Shown: positions 1-6,907 of the stretch, piece by piece
Numbering within the stretch: the first letter of the stretch is position 1
How the letters are laid out: each line of letters begins with the position of its first letter
Assembly (NCBI GenBank): GCA_964467005.1
Contig: CAYXPI010000185.1
Span: 1-7,011 of the forward strand
From: Thermohalobaculum sp964467005
Lineage (GTDB): Bacteria; Pseudomonadota; Alphaproteobacteria; Rhodobacterales; Rhodobacteraceae
Length of the DNA: 7,011 nucleotides
Direction: 5' to 3'
Notes under the pieces: generated by a model
What the model was told of the DNA's origin: nothing
What the model saw: the letters and a program-made list of their open reading frames with translations, nothing else
Databases searched by the model: none
Program-made: the position numbers and the translations under genes

Positions 1-413
1 TCGGCATCTTCGCCGCGATCTACTACTGGATCGGCAAGATGTCGGGCCGGCAGTATCCCGAGCTCTGGGGCAAGATCCACTTCTGGACGATGTTCATCGG
101 CTCCAACATCACCTTCTTCCCGCAACACTTCCTCGGCCGTCAGGGCATGCCGCGGCGCTACATCGACTATCCGGAGGCCTTCGCCTACTGGAACTACGTG
201 TCGACGATCGGCGCACTCATCGCGGGGCTCTCCTTCATCTTTTTCCTCTACATCGTCTACTACACCGTGACGAAGGGGCAGAAGGTGACCGAGACGAACT
301 ACTGGAACGACCGGTACCCGACGCTCGAATGGTCCCTTCCAAACCCGCCGCCGGAGCACACATTCGAGACGCTGCCCAAACGCGAGGAATGGGACAAGCA
401 GCCGGCGCACTGA
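1..413 (+). CDS. ctaD: Cytochrome c oxidase subunit I (aa3-type), C-terminal part
   Basis: This is the 3' end of the catalytic subunit of the inner-membrane haem-copper oxidase that reduces O2 to water and pumps protons. The gene enters from the left edge; codons begin at base 3, giving 136 residues to the TGA at 411-413. The fragment starts in a transmembrane helix (GIFAAIYYWIGKM), then has the last two helices (around HFWTMFIGSNITFFPQHFLG and STIGALIAGLSFIFFLYIVY). Between them is the conserved GMPRRYIDYP segment; in studied oxidases its paired arginines contact the haem propionates. The end (NYWNDRYPTLEWSLPNPPPEHTFE, then LPKREEW) matches the alphaproteobacterial CtaD tail. The haem and copper histidines and both proton channels lie upstream, outside the window. 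The ATG at 39 is internal, not a start. The next gene begins 1 bp after the stop, so co-transcription is likely. Confidence 0.97.
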   Translation, partial: GIFAAIYYWIGKMSGRQYPELWGKIHFWTMFIGSNITFFPQHFLGRQGMPRRYIDYPEAFAYWNYVSTIGALIAGLSFIFFLYIVYYTVTKGQKVTETNYWNDRYPTLEWSLPNPPPEHTFETLPKREEWDKQPAH

Positions 414-414
414 C

Positions 415-960
415 GTGTTGCCGAACGCCAACCGCGCGGCCGGGGCCAGCCCCTCGGCCGCCGCCTCGGGGCCGCGGATCGATTGGTCGGAGCGGGCGGA
501 CCCGCCCCTCTACCGCGCCGAGCTCTGGCCCCACCGGGCCCTCCAGCGCAGCGGCCTCCGCATCGTGATGATCGTCGCCGCGCTGGGCTTCGCCCTACCG
601 CTCGCCGCGGTGGCCGGCAGCCTCGCCTTCTGGGGCCTCCTCCCCTTCTGCCTCGGCGGGCTATGGATCCTCTGGGCCGGGCTCGCCGTCTCCACTCGCG
701 AGGGCGAGCTGGTGGAGGAGCTCTTCCTCTGGCGCGACGAGATCCGCGTGGAGCGGCGCGAGCCCCGGGGCCGGATCCTCCGCTGGCAGGCCTTCCCCGG
801 CTTTGTCGTCGCCAATCTCCGCACCGACGGCCCGGTGCCGGACTATCTCACCCTCACCGGCGGGGGGCGCGAGATCGAGCTCGGCACCTTCCTCACCGCG
901 GCCGAGCGCGTCGCACTCAAATCCGAGATCGAACGGCACCTCGCCCGGATCGGGCGCTGA
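415..960 (+). CDS. DUF2244 family integral membrane protein
   Basis: This is a 181-residue protein of unknown biochemical function, recognised as DUF2244 from the PLYRAELWPHRAL block (about residues 31-43), two closely spaced transmembrane helices (about 48-70 and 72-92) and a soluble C-terminal half with WRDEIRVERR, then an RWQAF/VVANL section. Two helices with a short turn imply both termini on the same side, probably with the C-terminal domain in the cytoplasm. The GTG at 415 is chosen because it lies 1 bp after the ctaD stop and the conserved block starts near residue 30. No strong ribosome-binding site is visible, so translation may be coupled to ctaD. The first ~28 residues are Ala/Pro/Ser-rich and probably disordered, so a slightly later start is possible. 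Sitting in tandem with the oxidase gene suggests a role in oxidase biogenesis or stability; that is inference. Confidence 0.85.
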   Translation: MLPNANRAAGASPSAAASGPRIDWSERADPPLYRAELWPHRALQRSGLRIVMIVAALGFALPLAAVAGSLAFWGLLPFCLGGLWILWAGLAVSTREGELVEELFLWRDEIRVERREPRGRILRWQAFPGFVVANLRTDGPVPDYLTLTGGGREIELGTFLTAAERVALKSEIERHLARIGR

Positions 961-977
961 CCGCCCCCTGGCGCCCG
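951..977. other. Inverted repeat over the DUF2244 stop codon
   Basis: CGGGCGC at 951-957 and GCGCCCG at 971-977 form a perfect 7-bp GC stem around a 13-nt loop that contains the TGA stop. It lies at the end of the probable ctaD-DUF2244 transcript. No T-run follows, so it is not a classical intrinsic terminator. It could be a weak transcription-end or mRNA-stabilising hairpin, or chance in GC-rich DNA. Confidence 0.3.
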
Positions 978-1026
978 CGGCCGATTTGCCCGATATCTGG
1001 GCGCGACCGCCGAGAGGGGAGCGCGC

Positions 1027-2400
1027 ATGAGCGAGGCCGATGACAGCCCGGGAGACGGCGAGCACCCGATCGACCGGGGGCGTCTCGCCGCCGTGGGCGT
1101 CGCCACGGAGGCCGGCGACCGTGCCGCCGCCGCAGCCCTTGTGGCCGATCTCCACGTGGCCGATCTCGCGGACCTCGTCGAGCAGCTCCACCAGGATCTT
1201 CGCCCTCGGTTTCTCACCCTCGTCTGGCCGGACATCGACAAGGACGTCCTCGCCGAGCTCGAGGAGAATGTCCGAGACGAGCTGGTGGCCGAGCTGGACC
1301 CCGAGCTCCTCGGGGCGGCGCTGAAGGACCTCGACACCGACGACGCCGTCTATGTTCTCGAGGCGCTGGAGGACGAGGCGAAGGAAGCGGTGGTCGGGGC
1401 GCTCGACCCGGCGGACCGGGCGGTCATCGCCAAGTCCTTCACCTATCCGGACTATTCCGCCGGCCGGCTCATGCAGTCGGAGTTCGTGAAGGCCCCGCCG
1501 TTCTGGACCGTGGGCCAGATGATCGACGAGATGCGCGCCAGCGCGGATCTTCCCGAACAGTTCTACGACATCATCGTGGTCGATCCCGCGATGCGCCCGC
1601 TGGGCAAGATCTCCCTCGCGCGCCTTCTGGGGAGCCCGCGACCGGTCATTCTCGAGAGCCTCATGCAGCGGGAGATCCGCACGATCGAGGTGAAGGACAG
1701 CCAGGAGGACGTGGCCTACGCCTTCAACCAATACCACCTCGTCTCCTCTCCGGTCGTGGACGAAACCGGCCGCGTGGTGGGCGTCATCACCATCGACGAC
1801 GCCATGGAGGCGCTCGAGGACGAGGCGGAGGAGGATCTGAAGCGCCTCGGCGGCGTGGGCGACGAGGAGATCACCGACCGGGTGTGGGCGATCACCCGCC
1901 GGCGCTTCCCGTGGCTCGCGATCAACCTCGCCACCGCCATCCTCGCCTCCGCGGTGATCGCGGTCTTCGACGAGGTGATTGCCGAGCTCGTGGCCCTCGC
2001 CGTCCTCATGCCCATCGTCGCCTCCATGGGCGGAAATGCGGGCACCCAGACCCTCACCGTGGCCGTGCGGGCCATCGCGACCCGCGACCTCACCTCGAGC
2101 ACCATGTGGCGGATCATCGGCCGCGAGGCGGCGGTGGGGCTCATCAACGGGCTGATCTTCGCACTCGTGATCGGCGCCGCGGCGGGCCTCGTCTATTCGA
2201 GCGCGCTCATTGCCGCGGCCATCGCCATCGCGATGGTGGTGACGATGCTGGTGGCGGGGCTCGCAGGCATCCTGATCCCCATCGCGCTCGACCGGGTGGG
2301 GGCAGACCCTGCGCTCGCCTCGGGCACCTTCGTCACCACCGTCACGGATGTTGTGGGGTTCTTCGCGTTCCTCGGCCTCGCGGCGGTGATCGTGCTCTGA
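1027..2400 (+). CDS. mgtE: Magnesium transporter MgtE
   Basis: This is a 457-residue inner-membrane Mg2+ channel/transporter of full family length. In order: a helical acidic MgtE_N domain (about 35-140, with LADLVEQLH and ALKDLDTDDAVYVLEAL), two CBS domains (about 141-205 and 208-265; the second has LVSSPVVDETGRVVGVITIDD), a connecting helix rich in Glu/Asp (266-282), and the membrane domain from about 290 with five hydrophobic helices. Signature stretches are MPIVASMGGNAGTQ (328-341) and SGTFVTTVTDVVGF (432-445), whose Asp441 matches the pore aspartate of characterised MgtE proteins. In this family Mg2+ binding to the N and CBS domains closes the pore, so gating is probably by cytoplasmic Mg2+. 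The ATG at 1027 is preceded by AGAGGGG, a fair ribosome-binding site. The 66-bp gap upstream shows no Mg2+ riboswitch. Substrate could include Co2+. Confidence 0.95.
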   Translation: MSEADDSPGDGEHPIDRGRLAAVGVATEAGDRAAAAALVADLHVADLADLVEQLHQDLRPRFLTLVWPDIDKDVLAELEENVRDELVAELDPELLGAALKDLDTDDAVYVLEALEDEAKEAVVGALDPADRAVIAKSFTYPDYSAGRLMQSEFVKAPPFWTVGQMIDEMRASADLPEQFYDIIVVDPAMRPLGKISLARLLGSPRPVILESLMQREIRTIEVKDSQEDVAYAFNQYHLVSSPVVDETGRVVGVITIDDAMEALEDEAEEDLKRLGGVGDEEITDRVWAITRRRFPWLAINLATAILASAVIAVFDEVIAELVALAVLMPIVASMGGNAGTQTLTVAVRAIATRDLTSSTMWRIIGREAAVGLINGLIFALVIGAAAGLVYSSALIAAAIAIAMVVTMLVAGLAGILIPIALDRVGADPALASGTFVTTVTDVVGFFAFLGLAAVIVL

Positions 2401-2447
2401 GCCTTGCATTTGCGCGCCCGGCCGGTTTGGGTGGGCAGGCACAGCGC

Positions 2448-2454
2448 GGAGGGA
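2448..2454 (+). promoter_or_regulatory. Ribosome-binding site of the MoxR-type ATPase gene
   Basis: GGAGGGA ends 4 bases before the ATG at 2459. It supports that ATG as the start; the gene keeps its own translation signal although only 58 bp separate it from mgtE. Confidence 0.6.
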
Positions 2455-2458
2455 CCGA

Positions 2459-3370
2459 ATGCGCCACCCCGAGAGCATCGACGCCACCCAGGCGCTCCTG
2501 TCCGACACCGGGTATGTCTGCGGGCGTGGGCTCGCGACCGTCGTCTTTCTCGCGCTCAAGCTCGGGCGCCCGCTCTTTCTCGAAGGCGAGGCGGGCGTGG
2601 GCAAGACCGAGATTGCCAAGGCGTTGGCCGAGGCGCTCGGCCGCCGGCTCATCCGCCTCCAGTGCTACGAGGGGCTCGATGCGGCCTCCGCCGTCTACGA
2701 GTGGAACTTTGCCGCGCAGATGATCGAGATCCGGCTCGCCGAGGCGTCCGGCGCGCGCGACCGTGAGGCGCTGGCCTCGGACCTCTTCTCCGAGCGGTTT
2801 CTCGTCCGCCGCCCCCTTCTCGAGGCCATGGGGCCGCAGGATGGGGGCCCGCCGGTGCTGCTCATCGACGAGCTCGACCGGACCGACGAGCCCTTCGAGG
2901 CGTTCCTCCTCGAGGCGCTGTCGGATTTTCAGGTGACCATCCCGGAGCTCGGAACGGTGAAGGCCGCGGAGCCGCCCATCGTCATCCTCACCTCGAACCG
3001 CACCCGGGAGGTGCACGACGCGCTCAAACGGCGTTGCCTCTACCACTGGGTGGACTACCCGAGCCTGGAGCGGGAGCTTGCGATCCTCGAGGCACGCGCG
3101 CCCGAGGTCTCGCGCAAGCTCTCCGAGGAGGTCGTGGCCTTCGTCCAGCGCCTGCGCACCGAGGACCTCTTCAAACGGCCGGGCGTCGCCGAGACGATCG
3201 ACTGGGCGCGCTGCCTCGTGGCGCTCGACGCCATCGCCCTCGACCCTGACACCATTGCCAACACCTTAGGCGCGCTTCTCAAGTACCAGGACGACATCGC
3301 CCGGTTCCAGGGCTCCGAAGCGCGGCGCGTGCTGGAGGAGGTGCGCGCGGGCCTCGGCACGGCCGCGTGA
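2459..3370 (+). CDS. MoxR-family AAA+ ATPase (CoxD-like)
   Basis: This is a 303-residue cytoplasmic AAA+ ATPase of the MoxR/CoxD type. Visible motifs: Walker A GEAGVGKT (43-50), Walker B VLLIDELD (133-140), sensor-1 segment LTSN (177-180) and the ALKRRCLYHW stretch (188-197) typical of the MoxR arginine-finger region. The C-terminal ~100 residues form the helical lid (SEEVVAFVQRLR, then KRPGVAETIDWAR). MoxR proteins usually form rings and work with a VWA-domain partner to insert metals into, or remodel, a client enzyme; CoxD with CoxE in CO dehydrogenase maturation is the best-known case. The partner here is the next gene, overlapping by 4 bp. No CO dehydrogenase or other dehydrogenase is in the window, so the client is unknown and no symbol is assigned. 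Length is normal and all ATPase motifs look intact. Confidence 0.93.
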   Translation: MRHPESIDATQALLSDTGYVCGRGLATVVFLALKLGRPLFLEGEAGVGKTEIAKALAEALGRRLIRLQCYEGLDAASAVYEWNFAAQMIEIRLAEASGARDREALASDLFSERFLVRRPLLEAMGPQDGGPPVLLIDELDRTDEPFEAFLLEALSDFQVTIPELGTVKAAEPPIVILTSNRTREVHDALKRRCLYHWVDYPSLERELAILEARAPEVSRKLSEEVVAFVQRLRTEDLFKRPGVAETIDWARCLVALDAIALDPDTIANTLGALLKYQDDIARFQGSEARRVLEEVRAGLGTAA

Positions 3371-4602
3371 GCGCCGAGATCCCGGTGCCCGAGGCCGGGC
3401 GTCTGGCGACCAACATCCTCCATTTCGCGCGGGCGCTCCGGGCCGCGGGCGTGCCGGTGGGCCCGGCCCGGGTCGTGGAGGCCATCCGCGCGGTCGAGGC
3501 CACCGGTCTCGGCGCGCGGGCGGATGTCTACCACACCCTCGCCGCCTGCCTCATCAGTCGCCAAGAGCACCGCGCGATCTTCGACCAATGCTTTCAGATG
3601 TTTTGGCGCGATCCCAAGCTTCTGGAGGCCGCCATGGGTCTCCTCTTGCCCGAGATCCGCGCGCCCATGCCCGAGCGGGAGCGACGGGCCGCCGAGCGCC
3701 GCGCGGCGCAGGCCCTCACGTCTGGGACCACCCGGCCGCCCGAGGTGCCGCCGGAGGAGGCCGAGATCGAGGTGGACGCCTCGCTCACCATGTCGGCCAG
3801 CGAGCGGCTGAGGCGCCGCGATTTCGAGCAGATGACCGCCGAGGAGCTGGCGGAGGCCAAGCGCCTGATCGCGGGGCTGAGCCTGGGCGTGCCCCCCTTG
3901 CTCTCGCGGCGCACACGGCCCGACGCGCGGGGCCGGCTGGTCGATTGGCGAGCCACCTTGCGCGCGGCCCTCCGGCGCGGCGGCGAGATCCGAGCGGTGG
4001 AGCGGCGCGCCCGCCGCCTGCGCTGGCCGGCGCTCGTGGCCATCTGCGACATCTCCGGCTCGATGGCGGGCTACAGCCGGATGCTGCTCCACTTTCTCCA
4101 CGCGGCGGCCAATGCGAAGGGGGCCGGCTGGTCGCGGGTGCACGCCTTCACCTTCGGCACCGAGCTCACCAACATCACGCGCCATCTCCGCCACCGGGAT
4201 GTCGACGAGGCGCTTGCGGCTGCGGGACAGGAGGCTGGTGACTGGGAGGGCGGCACGCGCATCGGCGCCTCCCTCGAGGCCTTCAATCGCCAGTGGTCCC
4301 GGCGCGTGCTCGGCCAAGGCGCGATGGTTCTCCTCATCACCGACGGGCTCGACCGGGACGATCCAGAGCGGCTTTCGCGCGCCGCGGCGCGGCTTCGGCT
4401 CTCCGCGCGCAGCCTCATCTGGCTCAATCCGCTTCTGCGTTGGGACGGGTTCGAGGCGCGCGCCCAAGGCGTTCGCGCCCTCCTCCCCCATGTGGACAGC
4501 CTGCGCGCGGCGCACAGCATCGCGAGCCTCTCCGAGCTCGGGGCCGCGCTGTCACGCGCCGATCCCGGCGCGAAGACCCGATTGCTGTCTGGCACTGATT
4601 GA
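3367..4602 (+). CDS. VWA domain-containing CoxE-like protein
   Basis: This is a 411-residue protein with a helical N-terminal half and a C-terminal von Willebrand factor A domain. The metal-ion-dependent adhesion site appears complete: DISGSM (228-233), the threonine of GGTRIG (295-300) and the aspartate of ITDGLD (324-329). Residues about 100-215 are highly charged and arginine-rich. The family (CoxE) partners with MoxR-type ATPases, and the VWA domain is thought to contact the client protein. The start is the GTG in the GTGA overlap with the ATPase stop (3367-3370). The nearest purine-rich site (GGAGGAGG, from 3334) is too far upstream, so translational coupling is likely. The TGA stop at 4600-4602 lies inside the left extended att repeat of the adjoining element, so integration did not truncate the gene. 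The 'cox' name of this family is unrelated to the cytochrome oxidase upstream. Confidence 0.9.
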   Translation: MSAEIPVPEAGRLATNILHFARALRAAGVPVGPARVVEAIRAVEATGLGARADVYHTLAACLISRQEHRAIFDQCFQMFWRDPKLLEAAMGLLLPEIRAPMPERERRAAERRAAQALTSGTTRPPEVPPEEAEIEVDASLTMSASERLRRRDFEQMTAEELAEAKRLIAGLSLGVPPLLSRRTRPDARGRLVDWRATLRAALRRGGEIRAVERRARRLRWPALVAICDISGSMAGYSRMLLHFLHAAANAKGAGWSRVHAFTFGTELTNITRHLRHRDVDEALAAAGQEAGDWEGGTRIGASLEAFNRQWSRRVLGQGAMVLLITDGLDRDDPERLSRAAARLRLSARSLIWLNPLLRWDGFEARAQGVRALLPHVDSLRAAHSIASLSELGAALSRADPGAKTRLLSGTD

Positions 4603-4624
4603 GAATCTGGAGCGGGCGATGAGA
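4599..4624 (+). repeat. Left attachment site (attL), direct repeat
   Basis: A 26-bp stretch equal to 6806-6831 except at two positions (TC here, AT on the right). Its perfect core, tggagcgggcgatgaga (4608-4624), is the complement of the last 17 nt of tRNA-Gly, including CCA, the discriminator, the acceptor 3' strand and the T-stem 3' strand. The outer TTGAGAA contains the stop codon of the VWA gene. Confidence 0.88.
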
Positions 4625-5165
4625 AACGACTCCCCGCCCCGGGAAACTGCCCAACCCGCTGATCGAAAGTGACTATCTGGACTTCTCCGACGTTCGCCTG
4701 ACTCATCACCGGCTCGCCTCGAAGGGCAAGGTCAAGTTCTCGCCGGGCGAGGCCGGGGACGCGAAGCTCCAGCCAATGAAGGAGACCGGCTTCAGCCAGG
4801 TCCGCGACAAGGAGAAGGCGCTCCTCGACGAGATCATCCAGCGGGTGAACGACCTCTTCGACGGCGAGTTCACGGAAGATCATGTCGTGGCCTTGCTGTC
4901 GCACACGGACTCCAAAATTATGGAGAACGAGACGCTCCAGAGCCAGGCCGAGAACAACACCAAGGATCAGTTCAGCCACTCTCCCGACTTCGACGGTGCC
5001 ATCATTGACGCGATCATCGACGGCCTCGACACCTCTACCGGCCCGAGCAAGCAAGCGCTTGAGAACGAGAGCATTCGCAGGGGCCTCAAGGACATTCTGC
5101 TGGGGCCGGGGCAGATCTGGGAGCGGTTACGGGGCGAAGGCACGGGCGCACCGCCAATGCGCTGA
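4625..5165 (+). pseudogene. hsdR: Type I restriction endonuclease HsdR, C-terminal fragment
   Basis: This is the tail of a type I restriction-modification motor/nuclease subunit. The frame is open from just after a TGA at 4620-4622, within the att core, to the TGA at 5163-5165. Recognisable HsdR C-terminal blocks are NPLIESDYLDFSDVRLTHHRL (from about 4653), KEKALLDEIIQRVNDLFDGEF, ENETLQSQAENNTKDQFSHSPD, and SKQALENESIRRGLKDILLGPG followed by IWERLRGEG. Homology seems to begin near 4641, only ~17-30 bp inside the att core. About 175 residues remain of a family usually ~800-1100 long; the PD-(D/E)XK nuclease and helicase motor are absent, as are hsdM and hsdS. No promoter or ribosome-binding site fits the internal ATG at 4776, though a short protein from there cannot be excluded. 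It converges with the integrase gene. Confidence 0.85.
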
Positions 5166-5300
5166 CGAGCGCCCCTTCTCGCCTCACCACCCCAGAGATG
5201 CGCGAGCACTACACAGAGCCCGTAGGATCCGCTAAAAAAGCCAATGAAATCAACTTGCGGAAAGAGGGGTGGTGCCCTGGGGCGGCACTATTCGCGATCT

Positions 5301-6748
5301 TCAGATCTGGTAGCCTTCCGTCCGAAAACGCTCAATCACCTTCGCGCTCTCCTCGCGCAGCATTTCGCGGGTTCGGCCGCGGTCGTAGACGGTCGAGCCC
5401 ACAGAGCCCGACGCCTTCCATCCGCCGAGCTGATCGAGAGCCGGGATGTTGGCGCCCGAACGGCCCGCGATGGTGCGCCACGTCGCGCGGAGAGCGTGGA
5501 ACTTCAGCTGGCCGTCGCTCTCCTCTCCAAGGACGGATCTGCGGAGGCGTGTGAAGGCTTGGCTGAGGTTGACGCCCCGGCTGGCAGCAGATCGACGATA
5601 GGGCAAATCGGGGAACAGCTGTCTTCGGGTAGGGCGCGGCGGCGCATGACGATCTTCTGAGCCGCCGTCTCGTCGTGGAGGGGGATGAAGCGGATACGGC
5701 TCGGAATCTTCGCGTCGGGAACGACGAAAGCTCTACCGTCCTCGGCAACGTCGGCTGTCATGCGGTTGGTGATCTCGGAGAGCCGACAAGCGGTGACGAG
5801 GGCGATCCTGACGGTGTCCCCAAGAGGCGTTGCCTCGGGTGAGGCGACTATGATCGACGCCCACTGCGTGGGGGTGAAGATGCCGATCTCGGAGCTGTCC
5901 CGGTCGAGACGGGTTGCAGGAGCACGTTGCTTGCGGTCCCGCGGGAGCGGCAGCCTTTCCCACGGGTTGCGGGTCTCTACGGGCAGAAGACCCGACTGGA
6001 TCGCAAAGTCCCAGAGGCCCTTCTGGCAGGAAACCGATTTCTTGATCGACTGCCATGACAGCCCGGCCTTGCCGTCCTTCGTCTTGAGGGTCGGTAGATG
6101 CTCAACCGCGAAGCGGTGGGCCATCGCACGGGTGACGGATTGGAAAACTGCACCCTCGGGCTGTTCCGTTGCCCACTCGGTGAAACGCTTCGTCTCTGTC
6201 CTCAAATCGTTGATCGTTGCGACGCTCAACTCCCCGTCTCGATGATCGATGTATCGTTCAGCGACCTTCTCATATGGCGTCGCTCGGCCCATGGCGATGT
6301 CGAGCCAGTGATCCGCCTTCACGATTCCCTTTTTCCGCCGGACTTCCTCGTACTGCAGCTGAATGGCATCTATCTCGACATAGTCCTCGGCGACCACAGC
6401 CTCGCCGCTGTCGAGCTGAACCTCGTGCTCTATCGGCCGGATCGATCCGTCAGCCCAAGCGATCCCCCAGCGGAGAGCGGCCTGATCGCTTGTGCCGTCA
6501 TCGCCACGGATCTTCGCTGCCATTTCCCGCAGCTTCACGAGAAGGACGTCCCGTCGGGCTACCGCCTCGGCGTGTTCGGTCGTCTCAAGGCTGACCCTCA
6601 GCGTCTTGCCCGTCGGTCGCCCGTCCTTGGGCGAAGGCTGTCCCCACAGCTCCTCGGCAAGCCGATACTTGATGTGCCAGACGTTACCGCCCGGTCGGTC
6701 GATGGGTCGTGTATCCCGTGGCAGCGGATTGTCCTCGCAGATTGTCAC
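5301..6748 (-). pseudogene. int: Tyrosine recombinase (integrase), frameshifted
   Basis: This is a site-specific integrase that would insert and excise the element at the tRNA-Gly 3' end. Reading leftwards from GTG at 6748, frame one (residues 1-377) has an N-terminal arm-binding-like region (WHIKYRLAEELWG), a core-binding region (about 155-270) and the start of the catalytic domain: Arg322 in TACRLSEIT and a likely catalytic lysine in DAKIPSRIR (K347). After PEDS the frame is lost and runs out of register to a stop at 5504. The family sequence resumes in the next frame with LFPDLPYRRS and continues through HALRATW (His and Arg), LGGW and the probable nucleophile Tyr in STVYDRG, ending at TGA 5301. 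Adding one base near 5618 would give an intact ~482-residue enzyme with all catalytic residues. A sequencing error, or less likely a programmed -1 shift, could also explain the break. No ATG start is in frame; the frame is open back to a stop near 6779. Confidence 0.88.
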
Positions 6749-6805
6749 ATAGGGACCATCGCGACCGGAGACAATCAGTCACCAAGCCTTTGAAATGATG
6801 AGGGT

Positions 6806-6831
6806 TTGAGAAATTGGAGCGGGCGATGAGA
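6806..6831 (+). repeat. Right attachment site (attR), direct repeat
   Basis: This is the second copy of the 26-bp repeat. Its 17-bp core (6815-6831) forms the actual 3' end of tRNA-Gly, so the gene stayed whole after integration. Bases 6806-6814 (ttgagaaat) lie outside the tRNA, on the element side. Confidence 0.88.
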
Positions 6832-6889
6832 TTCGAACTCACGACTTCAACCTTGGCAAGGTTGCGCTCTACCCCTGAGCTACGCCCGC
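6815..6889 (-). tRNA. tRNA-Gly (anticodon GCC)
   Basis: This 75-nt gene includes an encoded CCA. Arms read on the minus strand: acceptor GCGGGCG pairing with CGCCCGC, D arm GCTC/GAGC with loop AGGGGTA, anticodon stem CAACC/GGTTG with loop TTGCCAA (anticodon complement at 6855-6857), T arm GTGAG/CTCAT with loop TTCGAAT, then TCCA. All stems pair, with one G-U in the T stem. It reads GGC and GGT glycine codons. Its 3' end is the integration target of the neighbouring element, and the integrase start codon lies 66 bp downstream in the same direction. Confidence 0.97.
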
Positions 6890-6907
6890 GCGCCGGCAGG
6901 ATTTGGC

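Larger units (their letters stand above)
4599..6831. mobile_element. Remnant genomic island integrated at tRNA-Gly
   Basis: This ~2.2-kb element is flanked by direct repeats matching the tRNA-Gly 3' end and contains a tyrosine recombinase gene at its tRNA-proximal end, the standard layout of an island integrated at a tRNA gene. The only other content is an HsdR C-terminal fragment. Codon use is visibly less GC-biased than in the genes to the left, which fits foreign origin. Bases 5166-5300, between the converging hsdR fragment and integrase, hold no gene; the only structure is a weak 5-bp stem (GTGCC at 5272-5276, GGCAC at 5284-5288). With the integrase frameshifted and the cargo truncated, the element is probably immobile. 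That is inference from the sequence. Confidence 0.85.

Noticed and set aside
960..1027. A Mg2+-sensing riboswitch ahead of mgtE
   Set aside because: The gap is only 66 bp and shows no extended paired structure beyond the short hairpin at its left edge.
661..2652. A 663-codon open frame on the minus strand
   Set aside because: It lies wholly opposite the DUF2244, mgtE and ATPase genes and its product is a His/Arg/Asp/Glu/Gly-rich sequence with no family pattern, as expected opposite GC-rich genes with third-position bias.
3055..4515. A 486-codon open frame on the minus strand opposite the MoxR/VWA pair
   Set aside because: It is antisense to two well-supported genes, with low-complexity Arg/Ala/Gly/His composition and no recognisable domain.
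4071..5054. A minus-strand open frame crossing the attL boundary
   Set aside because: It spans the junction between chromosome and element and overlaps the VWA gene and hsdR fragment, both supported by family motifs. It is a chance frame.
4625..5165. A new small defence gene inside the island
   Set aside because: The sequence matches the HsdR C-terminal region through several blocks and continues in frame upstream of the only ATG, so a truncated hsdR explains it better.
5272..5288. A possible bidirectional terminator between the hsdR fragment and integrase
   Set aside because: The stem is only 5 bp with a 7-nt loop and no T-run on either strand.
6098..6793. A 231-codon plus-strand open frame near the right end of the element
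   Set aside because: It is antisense to the integrase N-terminal half, which has the coherent integrase sequence. The plus-strand product shows no family pattern.
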